Of a stretch of DNA of 64,000 nucleotides, positions 11,581 to 25,900 are shown piece after piece. Within the stretch, counting starts at the first letter, position 1. Each line of letters begins with the position of its first letter. The stretch comes from Isoperla grammatica (lineage: Eukaryota; Arthropoda; Insecta; Plecoptera; Perlodidae), in contig OX246749.1 in the NCBI GenBank assembly GCA_945910005.1, positions 33,816,084 to 33,880,083 on the forward strand. Reading direction: 5' to 3'. The translations under genes and the position numbers were made by a program. Below the pieces are notes generated by a model, which was not told the origin of the DNA, did not search any database, and saw only the letters and a list, made by a program, of their open reading frames with translations.

Positions 11581-11672
11581 GCACCGGGTTCCTCCTCGTC
11601 TTCGGGATGTTTAGCATTGTGCTCGGCATCATCTCGCTCATATGGACACCCTCCGAGCTGCTCATGGACATT
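11581..11672 (+). CDS. receptor exon 1: N-terminal membrane segment
   Basis: A strong polypyrimidine tract (TTCTCTCTGTTCCTTCCAG) precedes the exon and GTGAGT follows. It starts with two bases completing a codon and ends in phase 0. The product is a hydrophobic stretch TGFLLVFGMFSIVLGIISLI then WTPSELLMDI, the uncleaved signal anchor expected in CD36 proteins. An in-frame ATG at 11541 lies within the presumed intron, so a longer first exon beginning MTINNVWF is the alternative; the acceptor quality makes an upstream start exon more likely to me. Confidence 0.85.
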
Positions 11673-14600
11673 GTGAGTACCCCCCACCCACCCTTACTGG
11701 ACACCCCTTCCCCCCCCCCCACCCCTATTAGTTAATTCCACGTGGAGAAAGAGTTTTCATCATCCCCTCCCTGGAGAAACATACTTCTGGTACACCCGAC
11801 AATACAACACAACAATGATAATAATATCCTGCAATTTCCTGCGCAGATACATTTACATTCGTTTACATTATACCCTACGTGCTTTTGTCTAATTGCATTT
11901 TGTCTAAATTATTTCATTGATTATAATCAACAATTCACTTTGGTGTGTTTGAATATGATTATATGGCATCAAATTAAAAGCAATTAGGCCTACATAGTAT
12001 ATCCTGTAAAAAAAACATGTATTAATAAATGAATTTATCACCTAATCAAGATTGTATGGTTCTCCTCAAATCAAGTGAGAAAGAGTTTAATGATTCCTAG
12101 AGAAGCAATGCTTTCTTTAAAAAAAAAATGTGATAATACATGGATGAAAACCCCGAAGATCATTACTTCGAAACGGGAAGTAAACGTTAAAATAAGTTTT
12201 GTTTTCATCATAATTGTTTGAGATGCAAATACATTTACGATGTCAGTAATGTAAAACACAGTCACGATTTGTGTGTCTCGTGTTTAGAAGGAGGAAAAAG
12301 TCTTCTCGCTTCACCGGAAACAGAAAACATCACCACACGAGTCGAAAGCACATGAAAAAAAGTCACGAAAAACCTAAACTACCGTTTCGTTCTATAAAAC
12401 TATCAGAGATAAGTTTGTTTACTAAGGTTTCGAAATTTCAATGTTAGTGTGGTTGTTTTTTCGTGTGACATTCGAAAGTAACATTGGGGCATGATGGCTA
12501 GATGTGACAAAGATCTACAGTACTTCAAAGAAGGATTGAAAATGTGTTATGTCTGGATATAGATGATTTAAGATACAACTGAAATTGTAAAATTTATTTT
12601 AAACCACTATCAATTTCCAATTCTTTTTGAAGAATATATTTCTGTAGATCTTGATTGAATCTAGCCCCTTATCATTCCACAATCTTAAAATTGAATGTCA
12701 TTTTTAAGATACAAATAAAAGACCTGACATTCTTACGAAATAAATAAATATATATATAAATAAGTAAATCAATCTGTGTTTGCAGTGTACCTACTCAATT
12801 ACAAGAAATGATTTTCAGGGGGTATATTTGTACCATTTATTACATTGTGCTTCGTTGCTATGACGGTTCCAAAGTCACCCTCCCCTCCCCTCCCCCCCCC
12901 CCCCCCCCACGGAACGGGGAATCGTAGACTAGTGTCGAGCGCTTATGGAAAATTGAGATTAAGAAATGTTTTGCTCACCACAATTGTGCCAATATGGTTG
13001 TTAACAACCACTATGGTCTTACTTTCACCAATTATAGTTATCGTAAGCAAGAAACACCATAAGTTATTTTACCACAAACCGCAGAGCCAAATATTTGTGT
13101 ACGTGTCGCTGCTTGCACCAATGATTGTGAAGACGTGGGTGTGGTTAGCACAAACAAGCACGGCCGATAAAGTAGTGCAAACAAGCACAGCCGATAAAGT
13201 AGCACAAACAAGCACGGCCGATAAAGTAGTGCAAACAAGCACAGCCGATAAAGTAGCACAAACAAGCACGGTCGATAAGGTAGTACAAGAAGCACAGTCG
13301 ATAAAGTAGTACAAACAAGCACAGTCTATAAAGAAGTTCTCCCCACAAAATGAATTCTTTTTTGGGAAAATAATGTATTTACAACTAAAATTGCAAATAA
13401 ACTCGCACGTATGCCGGTACAAATGTCGGCATTCAATTCGCTTGCAACAGATCTCAGCCGCTTGTGGTTATGGAGTTTTATAGGGATTTGATTTTTGTGC
13501 GGATGTCGAAACTTTTTTTCTTTTTTATGGCCCTTTTAATTCGCACTATTCTGGACATACTAACTATTTAGTCCAGAACTACAGTCTGCTGTCTAGGTAG
13601 CAAAATTCTTCAACTTAAGGGCAAAGGGGACCTAGCTTGCTAAATTAGTTTTTTTTTCAAATATTGAGAACACTTTAAGGTATTAAATAAGTGATTTCTA
13701 TGTGGAATTCGATTTTGTATCAACTACCAATGAATTTAAATAACTGTCATATTCTGTGGTTGTTACTGTTGTCAATTCAATAAGTAATTAATTTCAAATC
13801 ATTGAACGAATTACAGAAATAAATTTTATTTGCAAATGTAAAAATTCAGTGTTAAGCTGATAGGAAGAAAATCAATATTTTGAAGCTTCCTCAAGATATC
13901 AATACAATACCATAAAATCTACCTATAGACGTTCATTAAATAAATTTAAAAAAAAACTAATTCACATTTAGAGTCTACCCACTCAGTAACTAAACTGATT
14001 TTCAGTGCGGGACTTTAATTTAAAGCGACTAAACCAGCCCTGTAGGCTCCGAACACCATCGACGAGTGAGCGATAACCATTCAAAGATCGATATTTCAAA
14101 TACAAAACACGTGAATCAGTGATTGGACAGTGCGAACACCTGCGGACAAATGCCAGAATCAACAAGGCCGATTCAGAACAACTTTGAATTAATTGAGTGC
14201 TTCGTTGCTAGGACGGCTCCATTGCATTTCCTAACGTAACGTTCTAATGATATCATCTACATTATTTCTTTCTTTCCACAACAATCACCAAAAATTACGA
14301 ACATCATGCATTATTCAAAGCGTCAATATTTGTAAACGCCAAAACCTCTGATTATCTCGGATAACTGAATCACTACGTTTCAAAACCTACACAACTAAAC
14401 TCACATAATACGGTCTGCATTATTTAACGGTCAAGAAACTTCGCCAGTTTAATATATAATTAATTATTTTATTACCCGTTTCCTCCGTTGGCAACGCTCA
14501 ACGGATATACTTACTACTCGAACAAGATGGATGTTTCCTAACAGATTTAGAATTATTTATCAAATCAAAAACCCAACTAAAATATGAAATACATAATTCG

Positions 14601-17600
14601 AAACTTTATTTTCCTTTCTGAAATGTCATGTTGATCAACAGGAAATCAAAATAGATGTGAAGCATAATCTAATTTACAATTATTATAGTTGTTTTACTTT
14701 TACAAATTACATAGTCAAGGTAAAATAGATGTGTTTAATTGTTTGTAATTAATAATTATACGTTGAAATTTAAAATTCTTACAAACATATCGTTGTAACA
14801 CGTAACAGTGACTATTATCGGGGAATCACCGGTTCTATACCGGTAACCGGTAATCATGACTAAACGTTTACGAAATAACATTTCGTCTGACGAAGTACGA
14901 GTATTTCTCAGGGCCCATGAAACTGTATTTCGGGCAACCGATAACCTTCCTCCACCTGTATTTCAGAAACTCAACATGACCCCCGGACTACCCCCCTTCG
15001 ACTGGTGGCGCCTCCCGCCCGACGAAGTCCTCCTTAACGCCCCCGAAACAGTATTTCACCCGATGAAGCGTTTCTAGGAGCCCTCGAAACAGTCTTAACC
15101 TCCTGCCCTGTGTTTCAGCGAGTCAACATGACCCCCGGACTACCCCCCTTCGACTGGTGGCGTCTCCCGCCCGACAAAGTCCTCCTCAAGGCCCCCGAAA
15201 CAGTATTTCACCCGACGAAGTGTTTCTAAGAGCCCTCGAAACAGTCTTAACCCCCTACTCTGTGTTTCAGCGAGTCAACATGACCCCCGGGCTACCCCCC
15301 TTCGACCGTGGCGTCTCCCGCCCGACGAAGTCCTCCTCAAGACCCCCGAAACCATATTTCACCCGACGAAGTGTTTCTAACAGCCCTCGAAACAGTCTTA
15401 ACCCCTTGCCCTTTGTTTCAGCGAGTCAACATGACCCCCGGGCTACCCCCCTTCGACTGGTGGCGCCTCCCGCCCGACGAAGTCCTCCTTAACGCCCCCG
15501 AAACAGTATTTCACCCGACGAAGTGTTTCTAAGAGCCCTCGAAACAGTCTTAACCCCCTGCAATGTGTTTCAGCGAGTCAACATGACCCCCGGACTACCC
15601 CCCTTCGACTGGTGGCGTCTCCCGCCTGACGAAGTCCTCCTCAAGGCCCCCGAAACAGTATTTCACCCGACGAAGTGTTTCTAAGAGCCCTCGAAACAGT
15701 CTTACCCCCTGCAATGTGTTTCAGCGAGTCAACATGACCCCCGGACTACCCCCCTTCGACTGGTGGCGCCTCCCGCCCGACGAAGTCCTCCTCAACGCCC
15801 CCGAAACAGTATTTCACCCGACGAAGCGTTTCTAAGAGCCCTCGAAACAGTCTTAACCCCCTGCCCTGTGTTTCAGCGAGTCAACATGACCCCCGGGCTA
15901 CCCCCCTTCGACTGGTGGCGTCTCCCGCCCGATGAAGTCCTCCTGAAGGCCTACGTGTTCAACATCACCAACGGAGAAGCCTTCATGAACGGGACAGACG
16001 AGAAGCTAAATGTAGAAGAAGTCGGACCCTTCGTCTTCCTGTGAGTAGCTCATCGCAATCTATAGTGGACCCACGGTAGCTATTCCTAGCTACAGTTAAC
16101 CCAAGTTAAGGACGTGACCAAAAGCCAGCTCTAGCGATGCTTAGTCCAGGAGCCCGATTCTCTAAATCTGTGGTAAATTTCTCACCGGTTTCTGTCGTTA
16201 CGGAAGGCGAATGGATGGGGTCACAGCCTTCTCATAACGACCAAAACCGGTGATCACCTTATCGTTGACCATAGAGAATCAAGGCTCAGGTCCAGATGTG
16301 ACGCTATCAACAACCAACGAACGGAGGGTACACAAGACACATTATTGATGACGTCAAATCTGGACCCAGAACTGTAGACTGGCGTTCGGACACCACCTTA
16401 GTGTTCTCGTGATGACTTTACATATTTTCAAGGTGCAATCTTATCTATAGTCTCAAGCTAACAATTCGCATACTGACGTCACATTCTTATGTATAGTTGG
16501 TTCACGTTAACTTTCCCTTTGCTGACGCTACATTTTAATAAATCCTTATCAACAGATGCCTTACTATACTCACGCTGTTCTATAACCAGTAATCGTATTT
16601 GGCGCATATTTAGAGCGGAATAAAAGCAAATGTACCAATGATATCCGCAAAGAATCTGGTGAAATTATTCAAGTCAGCAAACGACCTGTTCTCAAAAAAA
16701 AAAAAAAAAAAAACACGTACAAATCCATTCTAATAAAATTACCAGCAGCGCTCCCACCCCAACCACCATTGTTCTACAATCATGGAGCCGTTTTCCTCAT
16801 GATATTTAGCTCTTGATAATGCATGATAATGCATCCTACAGCAGGTATATTATTATTTGAGCCAGAACACACTAGGTTTACGAAGCTTGAGGCCGCTAAC
16901 ACTCCCGTGTATTGTTCTTGCACAGAGAGAGGCTGGTTCACACCAACATCTCCTTCAACGAGAACGGTACTATGACGTATGTGGCTCACAGAACCGCCAT
17001 CTTTAGGCCAGAACTGACGCACATCAGTCTAAACGCTACAATAGTCACCCCGAACCTCGCCGTGCTGGTAAGTTATACAACGGTAATAGTATGAGGAACC
17101 TACATGACTGGTCAAAGTTACACCGTCCTTTCGGATGGGACGTAAAGCCGATGGTCCCCTTGGTACTTTTCGACAGGAGTAGGCTACGTGCCGGTACCAG
17201 GCTTCCCCTCATCCTTTCCTCATTATCATTCATCCAGTATCACTCATCAGGCTAAAGAGGACATTGTGCCCTACACTGGCCTTAATTACAATAAAGTAAA
17301 GTACAACAGTTGTATTAAATAAACATGCACATCTATCAATACACAATATCAAAGCAGTATATATTTTCAAGTTTGAATTCTGTCAACAGAATCTCTTTCA
17401 TTGTACCTTCTTTGCCAGAAAAATGGCAGCATTTGATTTGCAAAACTTCTCATAGGGCGGATCTAACTCATGGCAGTACCCTGTGTTGAAACACAAGAAA
17501 CCTTCTCCAGCGACTATATTCATTATTGTTCGAATTATAGGCACCGTGTGTTAGTACATACAGCGCTATATGTGGCCAAATTTAGCAACAAACTGCTGAA

Positions 17601-19083
17601 GATTTCATTCCGCGGTTGAAAATAGTGCTGGATATTATTGTGATATATTTTGTTTTTTGTTTGGTGTTTGTTTTGTTTTTTATTGTTGATGTGTATTTAT
17701 TTTGTTTTGTTGTTTTGTTTTGCTTTTATTGTCATGTTTTGTTTGTGTTTGTTGTGTGTTATTTGTTGTTTTTACGTCTAAAACGTGTCCTGATTAAAAT
17801 GGTGGCTTGCCTTTTTTAGGTTTACTGATCGGATTCATAATCTGCACGAAAATTTTAAAAGCCATATTTAATTAAACAATTTTCACAATTTGCCATTACC
17901 GACGTAGGAAGAACGACGCTGCTTCAGCAGATTGTTGCGCGACTTTGCCACTTTGAGCGCTTCATTCGTTTTCACTAGCGCCATCAGTGGCCAATCTCGG
18001 TGCCTATACATAAATTTCAATTAAAAAAGTTCGGATAAACGAGGGGCTACATAAATTCATTAGTTCGGATTAAGGAGGGACTACGTACTAACGAGGGACT
18101 AAGGTTGGAATTCATAGTCAGCCCCTACACCTAGGGGCACCCATTGTTGCTATGGATTTGTTTTGTTTATGGGAAATAACATGGAAACAACTGTTACCTT
18201 GGCAACAATGGGCGCCCCTAGGTGTAGGGGCCGACTATGAATTCCAACCTTAGTATACTTAAAAGAGTTCGGATTAACGAGGGACTACGTATTCTTGTCA
18301 GTATTGACGATGGAGACGGAAATCTCCGAAAATTTAAGGGAGTGTCCGAATTAATTTAGTAAGCTACTGCCTCGTTGTCACCCTGACAACCAGGCTTCCC
18401 ATTTGCTGTTGGTATCTGTCTCAATTTCTTACTCTTGTCTACTTCCTACTGTCTACTTGAACGAGTCTAAAGTTGATGTCTGTCCTAGGGAATGGCGTCC
18501 AAGCTGTACGACGGCTCCTTCTTCACCAAGCTAGGCTACAACATGCTGCTGCGTCGCACCAAGTCGCCACCCCTGGTCAACTTGTCTGTCTACGACTACA
18601 TGTGGAACTGGACGGACCCTCTTATCGATCTGGGCAAGAAACTGTTCCCCTTCATGGTGCCCGCCCTTAACATGGGGGTGCTACACAACGTGAGTACCGC
18701 ACATATCGATATCGAGCTCATATCGATACGATATCGAAAAGTTATAGTCAGAAACAATATCGATATTGATGTGATTTCGAAGCGATATCGACACGTTATA
18801 GATGGGCAATAATATATAATATCTATGTGATTGATCCACACATTGATTATAATAAGGCTGTATACCCAACAATCCGACGGAATCCCCGATTTCTATCAGT
18901 TGAAATTGCTTTAAACTTGTCACTACGCATAGAACAATGTTGTCTCCTACAGAATTGACGGCTCATTTTTATAAATATTCCTTTGTTCCATTAAATACTT
19001 CCGTTTTTTGAACGTTCTTACGTATATATTGTAAGTACACACCTTTCCAATAGAATACAAACATTTTAAAACCAGATATTTGT

Positions 19084-19120
<37 letters not shown>

Positions 19121-20291
19121 CACCAGAAAGCGGCGCACTAAGGGTCAAATGCATAGTTGTTTCTCTTGTGCTCCTCAACTCAGCCTTTCCTCAGAGTCGC
19201 CCAACGACCAATCACAGAGCAGCATTGCCATGCAGACTGCTCTGTGATTGGTGGTTAAGCGAGACTGAGGAAAGGCTGAGTTAAGGAGCACGTGAGGAAC
19301 GACTATGCATTTGCCCCTAAGTGGCATTCCGGTTTACTTTTTGACAAAATTTTAAAGCATTTTTAGCAACAGAAATCGGGGATTGCGTAGACTAGGTGGA
19401 CATTCATCTTTAAATATATTTTCCTCGTCAAACAGTCTTGGATACATTATTTTAAAATGTTAAACGTAAAAAAAAAAAAAAAAAAAATTGGCGCAAATCA
19501 CCAAGATGTTGACGCGCCGTTAAACATTCAACAATTCATTCATTCATTCAAAAAATGTAAGTAAAAATGAACTCTATGATTGTCTCTCTGCCCTCCTCAC
19601 AGATCTACGAGGATTTCAGCGACGAGGTGACGGTCCACATAGGCAAGGAAGTGGCGCCCAGCAAGTTCTTTACGATGACGCGATACCACGGCAGCGACAG
19701 GTTCAACTATTGGCCGCAAGAGTCGTGCGACTCGCTAGACGGAGCCACCGAGGGAGTCACCTACCCACAATCCATCACGCGCAACGACAGCCTAGCCTAC
19801 TTCCGTAAGACCATCTGCAGGACTACGCCGGTAGAATACGCGCGTAAGTACTACGATAGTAGTAGTGGCTCGTTGGTCCAGTGGGTTAGCATCCCTGATT
19901 CAAATGCAGAAGTTCCCGGGTTCAAATCCCGGGTCAGGCAGAAGTTTTTTAACTTCAATTAAGGATTCAGTTCCATTACTTCTTGGCTTAGGAATAACTA
20001 ATAAGTAAATGGTCACTTTGGAGCCGTCCTAGCAACGAAGCACTCAATAAATTCAAAGTTGTTCTGAATCGGCCTTGTTGATTCTGGCATCTGTCCGCAG
20101 GTGTTCGCACTGTCCAATCACTGATTCATATGTTTCGTATTTGAATCGATCTTTGATTGGTTATCGCTCACTCGTCGACGGTGTTCGGAGCCTACAGGGT
20201 TGGTTAAGTCGCTTTAAATTAAAGTTCCCTTCACTGAAAATCAGTTTCGTTACTGAGTGGGTAGACTCTAAATGTGAATTTATTTATTTAC

Positions 20292-20338
<47 letters not shown>

Positions 20339-22851
20339 TACGGTAGAGACAATAACAACGACAGCCTCGCCTACTTCCGTAAGACCATCTGCAGGACTAT
20401 GGCGGTAGAATACGCGTGTAAGTAACACGACATTACATTTCTGGATTAGGATCATTTTAAAATAATACGTGAAATTCTCGTCGTTTCGTAAAAATACGCA
20501 CCCTACCTATTAACGAATGCTATGAATTTTCCTTCAAGGAATTTTCTACGTAAAAATATTATTTATTTCTTGCGAAAATGTCAACTGCACATTTTTTTAA
20601 AACTCTCGTTGAGACCAAATCATTAGTTTTTCTCCGCTTGACCAAACAAATCATTGTTGAATTTTCTTGTTTGATGCCGGAAAATGTATAGCAAGTTGAC
20701 TGTTGTGTCTACAATTTTGAAATAACCGCTACAAGAACCATTGATATGTTAACTAGTAATTATTTCACATTTGTCGTACACCTTAAATATGAATCAAGTA
20801 ACGGTTATATCTAGTTAAGAGCGAAAGGTAGTCTCTACGTCAAAAACCACAGAAAAGTATCATTATTTAATTATATCTCAAGATTGCAACAAGAAATCGA
20901 AAATCTAATTCAACAGCGCACTGTGTTTTGGTAAGCCCTACAGACTGAATGAAATATAACCATTAGCGTAGTTATTTTGATTATTAATTCGACAATAAGT
21001 AATAAAATTAATTATATATAAAACACATAGGCCTACTGATTACAATGTAAGACACAAAGAGCATACAGTATGTAGGGCCACAGTGCGCTATTGATTGAGA
21101 TTTTCGATTTCGAAGCCCATTCTTGTGATATAATTAATAAATTAAAATTTTGGGTGCGGCTTTTGACGTAGAGGTATCCTTCCCTGTTAAATGTCGGTGT
21201 GTAGTGGTCACGTCAACGTGTGTGTGACATAAGCCTTGCGGGTTACACCTCGTTTACGTTACCCTCATCGTTACGATCGTAGGTTCTGGGCGCTTGACGT
21301 TCGTAACTCTACCCGCGTTCATACACAGTCATCACGGATCCACGGAATACTGAACACAATTACAAAAATACAAATGGCGGGACGATGGAGCTTGGTGTAT
21401 TATTGAGGTTATCTTTTACGTTGTTGTTTATTGGCGTAGAAACAGGTTTGTATGGATATTTCTTTAGATCAAGTTTAGACGGCAACTAGTATACTAACTG
21501 CCGTAAGTGTACTCTGGTAGACCTACCGACTGATTTACTAACTGTGCAGCGTTCACACTTGGAAAATGACCGTCGGTTGGTCGGTAATGTAGTCTTACGA
21601 TCGTAAGATGAGATATAACGTAAACGGGGGGTAAGAGCGTATTTTCCCGTCGGTCACTACTACAGTATATACGTTGTAAGTCCGCGTTATCCAACATGAG
21701 GAAGGAGCCGTCAATCCGGATTATGTAAACACCCTCATATAATTATGTTATTCAACACGCCGACCCGACCCGATACATAACCGGGGACCTGTCCACCGGG
21801 TTAAGGACCAACAACAACCGAACACTGGTTTAAACCGGTTTTATGCGTCTCAATTTATAATTTTGAAGAAAGTTTGAAGATTTCATGTTACACTTACGAC
21901 GAAGCAATTAAATAATTTAGTATAAATATTGTCGGAAAACATTTTCGGTCGTACAAAGATATTATTTGAAGGTAGCACAAAGGCACCCGAAGGCGAAATA
22001 ACAGCAATCATTGAATATTATTTAAAACAAATGGAAATTCATGTAGTATGTTGTCCACGATTAGAGTTTAATTTACAAATTTACTATTATTTTTATTATT
22101 TTTACTATTTATTTTTTATTATTTTTATTTAATTTGTATTTACAAATTTTAGTGTAGTAACTTCCAGAAAATATATCGGTGGTTCAAATATTGCTCAATT
22201 TCGCGTTTTTAGCTACTGTATTTTGTGTAAGGGTGGCGGGGGGCGCGGACTCTTTACGTTTTCAATTTTCAATTCAATTTCAATTCAATTTAAAGGGGGA
22301 TGGGGGGAAGTCACACTTTTAGTGACTAGGGTGGAGGGGGTCTAGTTCGGTCCATCATTTAGAGACACTCCCTCAACTTTACGGGTATCTTTACACAAAC
22401 CATTGATATTTGGGCTTAACGTCTTATATTTTTGCAACTCGGCTAATCAAGACAATGAGTGGGTAATAATGAAGATGAAATTGGGGACTCTTTGAAGGAA
22501 AGGGGCAAGTAGGAGGGCGCGTGAGGAAAGGAGAAAGGGGAGGAAAGGGGATTGGGGTGTGGACTGCACTTCGTCTGACTTCTCCTCGACCAGTCCGGCT
22601 TGGGTGGCCCTACCAGAAGCATACGCTTCCGCCGGCATAGCTCTCGGGATCAACAAAGTACACAAACCTGCCCACCGCGATAAGGTAGCAGTCCCTGGGT
22701 TGGATCTTTACACAAACGATCCCAGTCAAGATTGTGACATGAAAACACCTTCCTAACTTTCATTTCAAGGTGCTCCTATAATATTAGCCACACGCGCTTT
22801 GAGTGTCGTGTGTAATGTAGCTTGTAACACACCTAATGAGACAGATAATGA

Positions 22852-22917
<66 letters not shown>

Positions 22918-25900
22918 GCGGTCCGACAACTTTCGATTCCGTAGACATATATTTAACATTTTTCGGGTACCGTTAGATAACAACAACACGTTTTGTCACA
23001 ATTCCATTCGAATATTTCTTGCGTCGGGAATTTCGAATTATATATTCGTTGCTCAGAGGTTGAGAGAAAAGCACCCATTGCATTAAATCACGATGTTTCA
23101 TAATTACATCTTGAGAACGCTAGAAGATATCGAAAAAGTGATTCACACCTAAGATTGCTTTTTGTATTGTCAGCTAAACAACGAATTTAAAAGCTTTCAG
23201 ATATTGTAATTGTAACGATTGTTATATCTGTAATTCATGAACTATTCATAGGTTGCACGTACGTCACATCTTTGCGCGTGGCGGCCACATTTGTGATCAA
23301 ACTTTGACGTTGCCATGGAGAAACAATTGAAGGATGTTGTGGTAGAACAGAGAAATCCTTAGTTCTTTAAAATGCTGCCTGTTTTTTTAAATAAAATTGG
23401 TCTGCATGGTAATTTCTTATGTCTTTATTACCAATGTTTACTTTTATATTCTAAATTAGGCTTATTTATTAAATTTGAATTATATATGCCAATGATCTAG
23501 GATTGGTCCTCATCAATTGTGTCGCAACCATGGCCGCTGTGACGTCACGTGGGAACTATGAATTAGTTATTTAATTAATAAAGAACAGAAATAAAAATCG
23601 TAACCATTTCAATATTTTGAAAAGTTCATCCTTTAGCTGATTCAAAACCAAACCTCGGGAAAGAATCACCTTTTGTTACCCATTGCCATCAAACGCAGCT
23701 TTAATAGTAAGACTGACTACCCATTACATTGTACACGGGTGTTTCGCAGGGGCGGCTCGCCCATAAGGGCACACGGGCATGTGTCCCCCCCCCCCCCTCC
23801 CGCCAACCGCGGTATGTTTACATAAAATCGAAAAGTTTGTAATTGTAATGTGCACATTCAAATAAAGGCGCGGTGCGCTGATTTATCCAGGCAGACAGCG
23901 GTACCCGAAGTCTCCGACAGAGCTCGTTACGGTTACGTTTTAGCTACCGTTATCGCTGGCCGCTGCGTCTTTGGGTTTATCGCGTCTTGCATTTTGTGGC
24001 TGGTGACTCGGTGAGGCCATGCCGATAACACTCATACCGCGCATGCGCAGTTACGTTTTTCCGCTGATAAGTGAGTGGAGACGGCAGATTTTACATGACG
24101 AATGAGCATGTTTGTCCAGAGCCCCAGTACGGAGCGGAGCGGGTCAGTTGTGTGCAGACAGGTGGCTGTCTTTGTTCTATAGTGTATAGTGCGTGTGCGT
24201 GTTGTGATGTGTCACTGTGTGATGTGTCGCTTTTGACTTTGTAGTAATAGTCAAACAAACTGAACGAGGTGAGGCACATAAAACATAAACCTTTGAATTA
24301 TGAATAGAGACTGGTAGCAAAGACATTAGGCCGACCAATGCCTGACTTGTGTATAACTAAGGTGTGCCAAATTAAAAATAAACTTCTTAACGTCACTTCT
24401 TAGCACTAGTATACAGACATTACATTATCAGGTAAGTTTGCATGTGCTGTTATTTATTATCTTCTAAATGAAGACTATAACTAGTTTTTATAAATGTTGC
24501 CTGATTTGTGCCCTACCCATTTCAAACCCCACGAGCCGCCACTGATGTTTCGTAAGCATGATACTAGTTCTGTTGGGGTCAGTATTGACCACTCAAAAGA
24601 GACTAGATGCATTCTGGTGGCAAGAAAATGAACTGTTATCAGGAGGAGTTTAATCTTTCTATCGTACAATGTTAAATCACCTCCTTGCCCTGTTGTTTCA
24701 GACGATGTCTTTAGATGTGGTATGAACGCCTTCCGCTTCGAGCTGCCGGTCGATCTGTTCCACCGCCACCCCAACCCCGAGGAAGACTGCTACAAGGGTA
24801 GCGGGCCGAAACCACTGCCTTCTGGTGCCGTGGACGTGTCGCCCTGCTACTTCAGTGAGTATATAGAAGGCAGTGAGTCCTAGTAACACCCTAGCACAGT
24901 ATCTGTTGCACCCACCGCCACCCTAACCCCGAGGAGGACTGCTACAAGGGTAGTGGGCCGAAACCACTGCCTTCTGGTGCCGTGGACGTGTCGCCCTGCT
25001 ACTTCAGTGAGTATATAGAAGGCAGTGAGTCCTAGTAACACCCTAGCACAGTATCTGTTGCACCCACCGCCACCCTAACCCCGAGGAGGACTGCTACAAG
25101 GGTAGTGGGCCGAAACCACTGCCTTCTGGTGCCGTGGACGTGTCGCCCTGCTACTTCAGTGAGTATATATAGAAGGCAGTGACTCCTAGATACGGCCGTA
25201 CAGAAACCTTCTTTATCGACACCGTTAAGGGTTAGTTCGTGGGATTCTCGTTGTATGAGTCTAGCAATACACATTAGAAATGAGATTCATTTTTAGTTTT
25301 ATATAGAGGACTTAAAACTAATATAGATAGCGCTACTAAGCAACCTCCTTTCAGCGCCATTGATGAATAATAACAATAAAACAACAATGAAAACTGACAG
25401 CCAAACCATTCTTTTAAGAAGTTTATTTTTTTGCCACCAGAATGCGTCTAGTGTATTTTGAGTGCTCTATAGTTTCGGCTTTATAATCACAATAATAACT
25501 GGTTTTGTGTGGCTCCTTGGCTTCTGTGTTCATTCCTGATCCCAATGCAGAATATCCAGGGTTCGATTTCGGGTTCTTTCTTGATGATGGGGTTGTAATT
25601 TGACTTCTTACATATATTATATATGTAGGGCAATGACGTATATTATGTAAACGGTAACTTTGGAGCCGTCATAGCAACAAGGCACAAATGGCTTAATGTC
25701 CACCAATGAAAATCAGTTGATGTATCTGAATTGGTATAGACAATAATTTAATAACAGTTTATGGCTGTTTGGTTTTAGGGCCGATCTTACAATCTCATAA
25801 TAGGAAAGTTATTTGTAGCTATCCGGAGGATTTCAAGAGTTTTGATTGGTCGTTGCCATGGAGACAACAAGCTATTCGATGAATACGTAGTCATTGGGAC

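Noticed and set aside
12845..13309. 154-codon open frame with QTSTADKV repeats
   Set aside because: Its C-terminal half is the 27-bp minisatellite and the N-terminal half is low-complexity; no splice signals or homology that I recognise.
19866..19945. Functional tRNA gene
   Set aside because: It has A and B boxes but no proper acceptor-stem pairing, and it continues into the SINE body with a TTTA tail.
20075..20425. Recurrent open frame of 60 or more codons ([13 protein letters not shown] type)
   Set aside because: The same frame recurs in SINE-A copies at 13983, 20075 and 52546 but is broken in others; it is a by-product of the SINE body.
24913..25158. Second and third copies of exon 6 as real alternative exons
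   Set aside because: Neither has an acceptor or the 5' part of the exon; they look like decayed duplicates carrying donors only.
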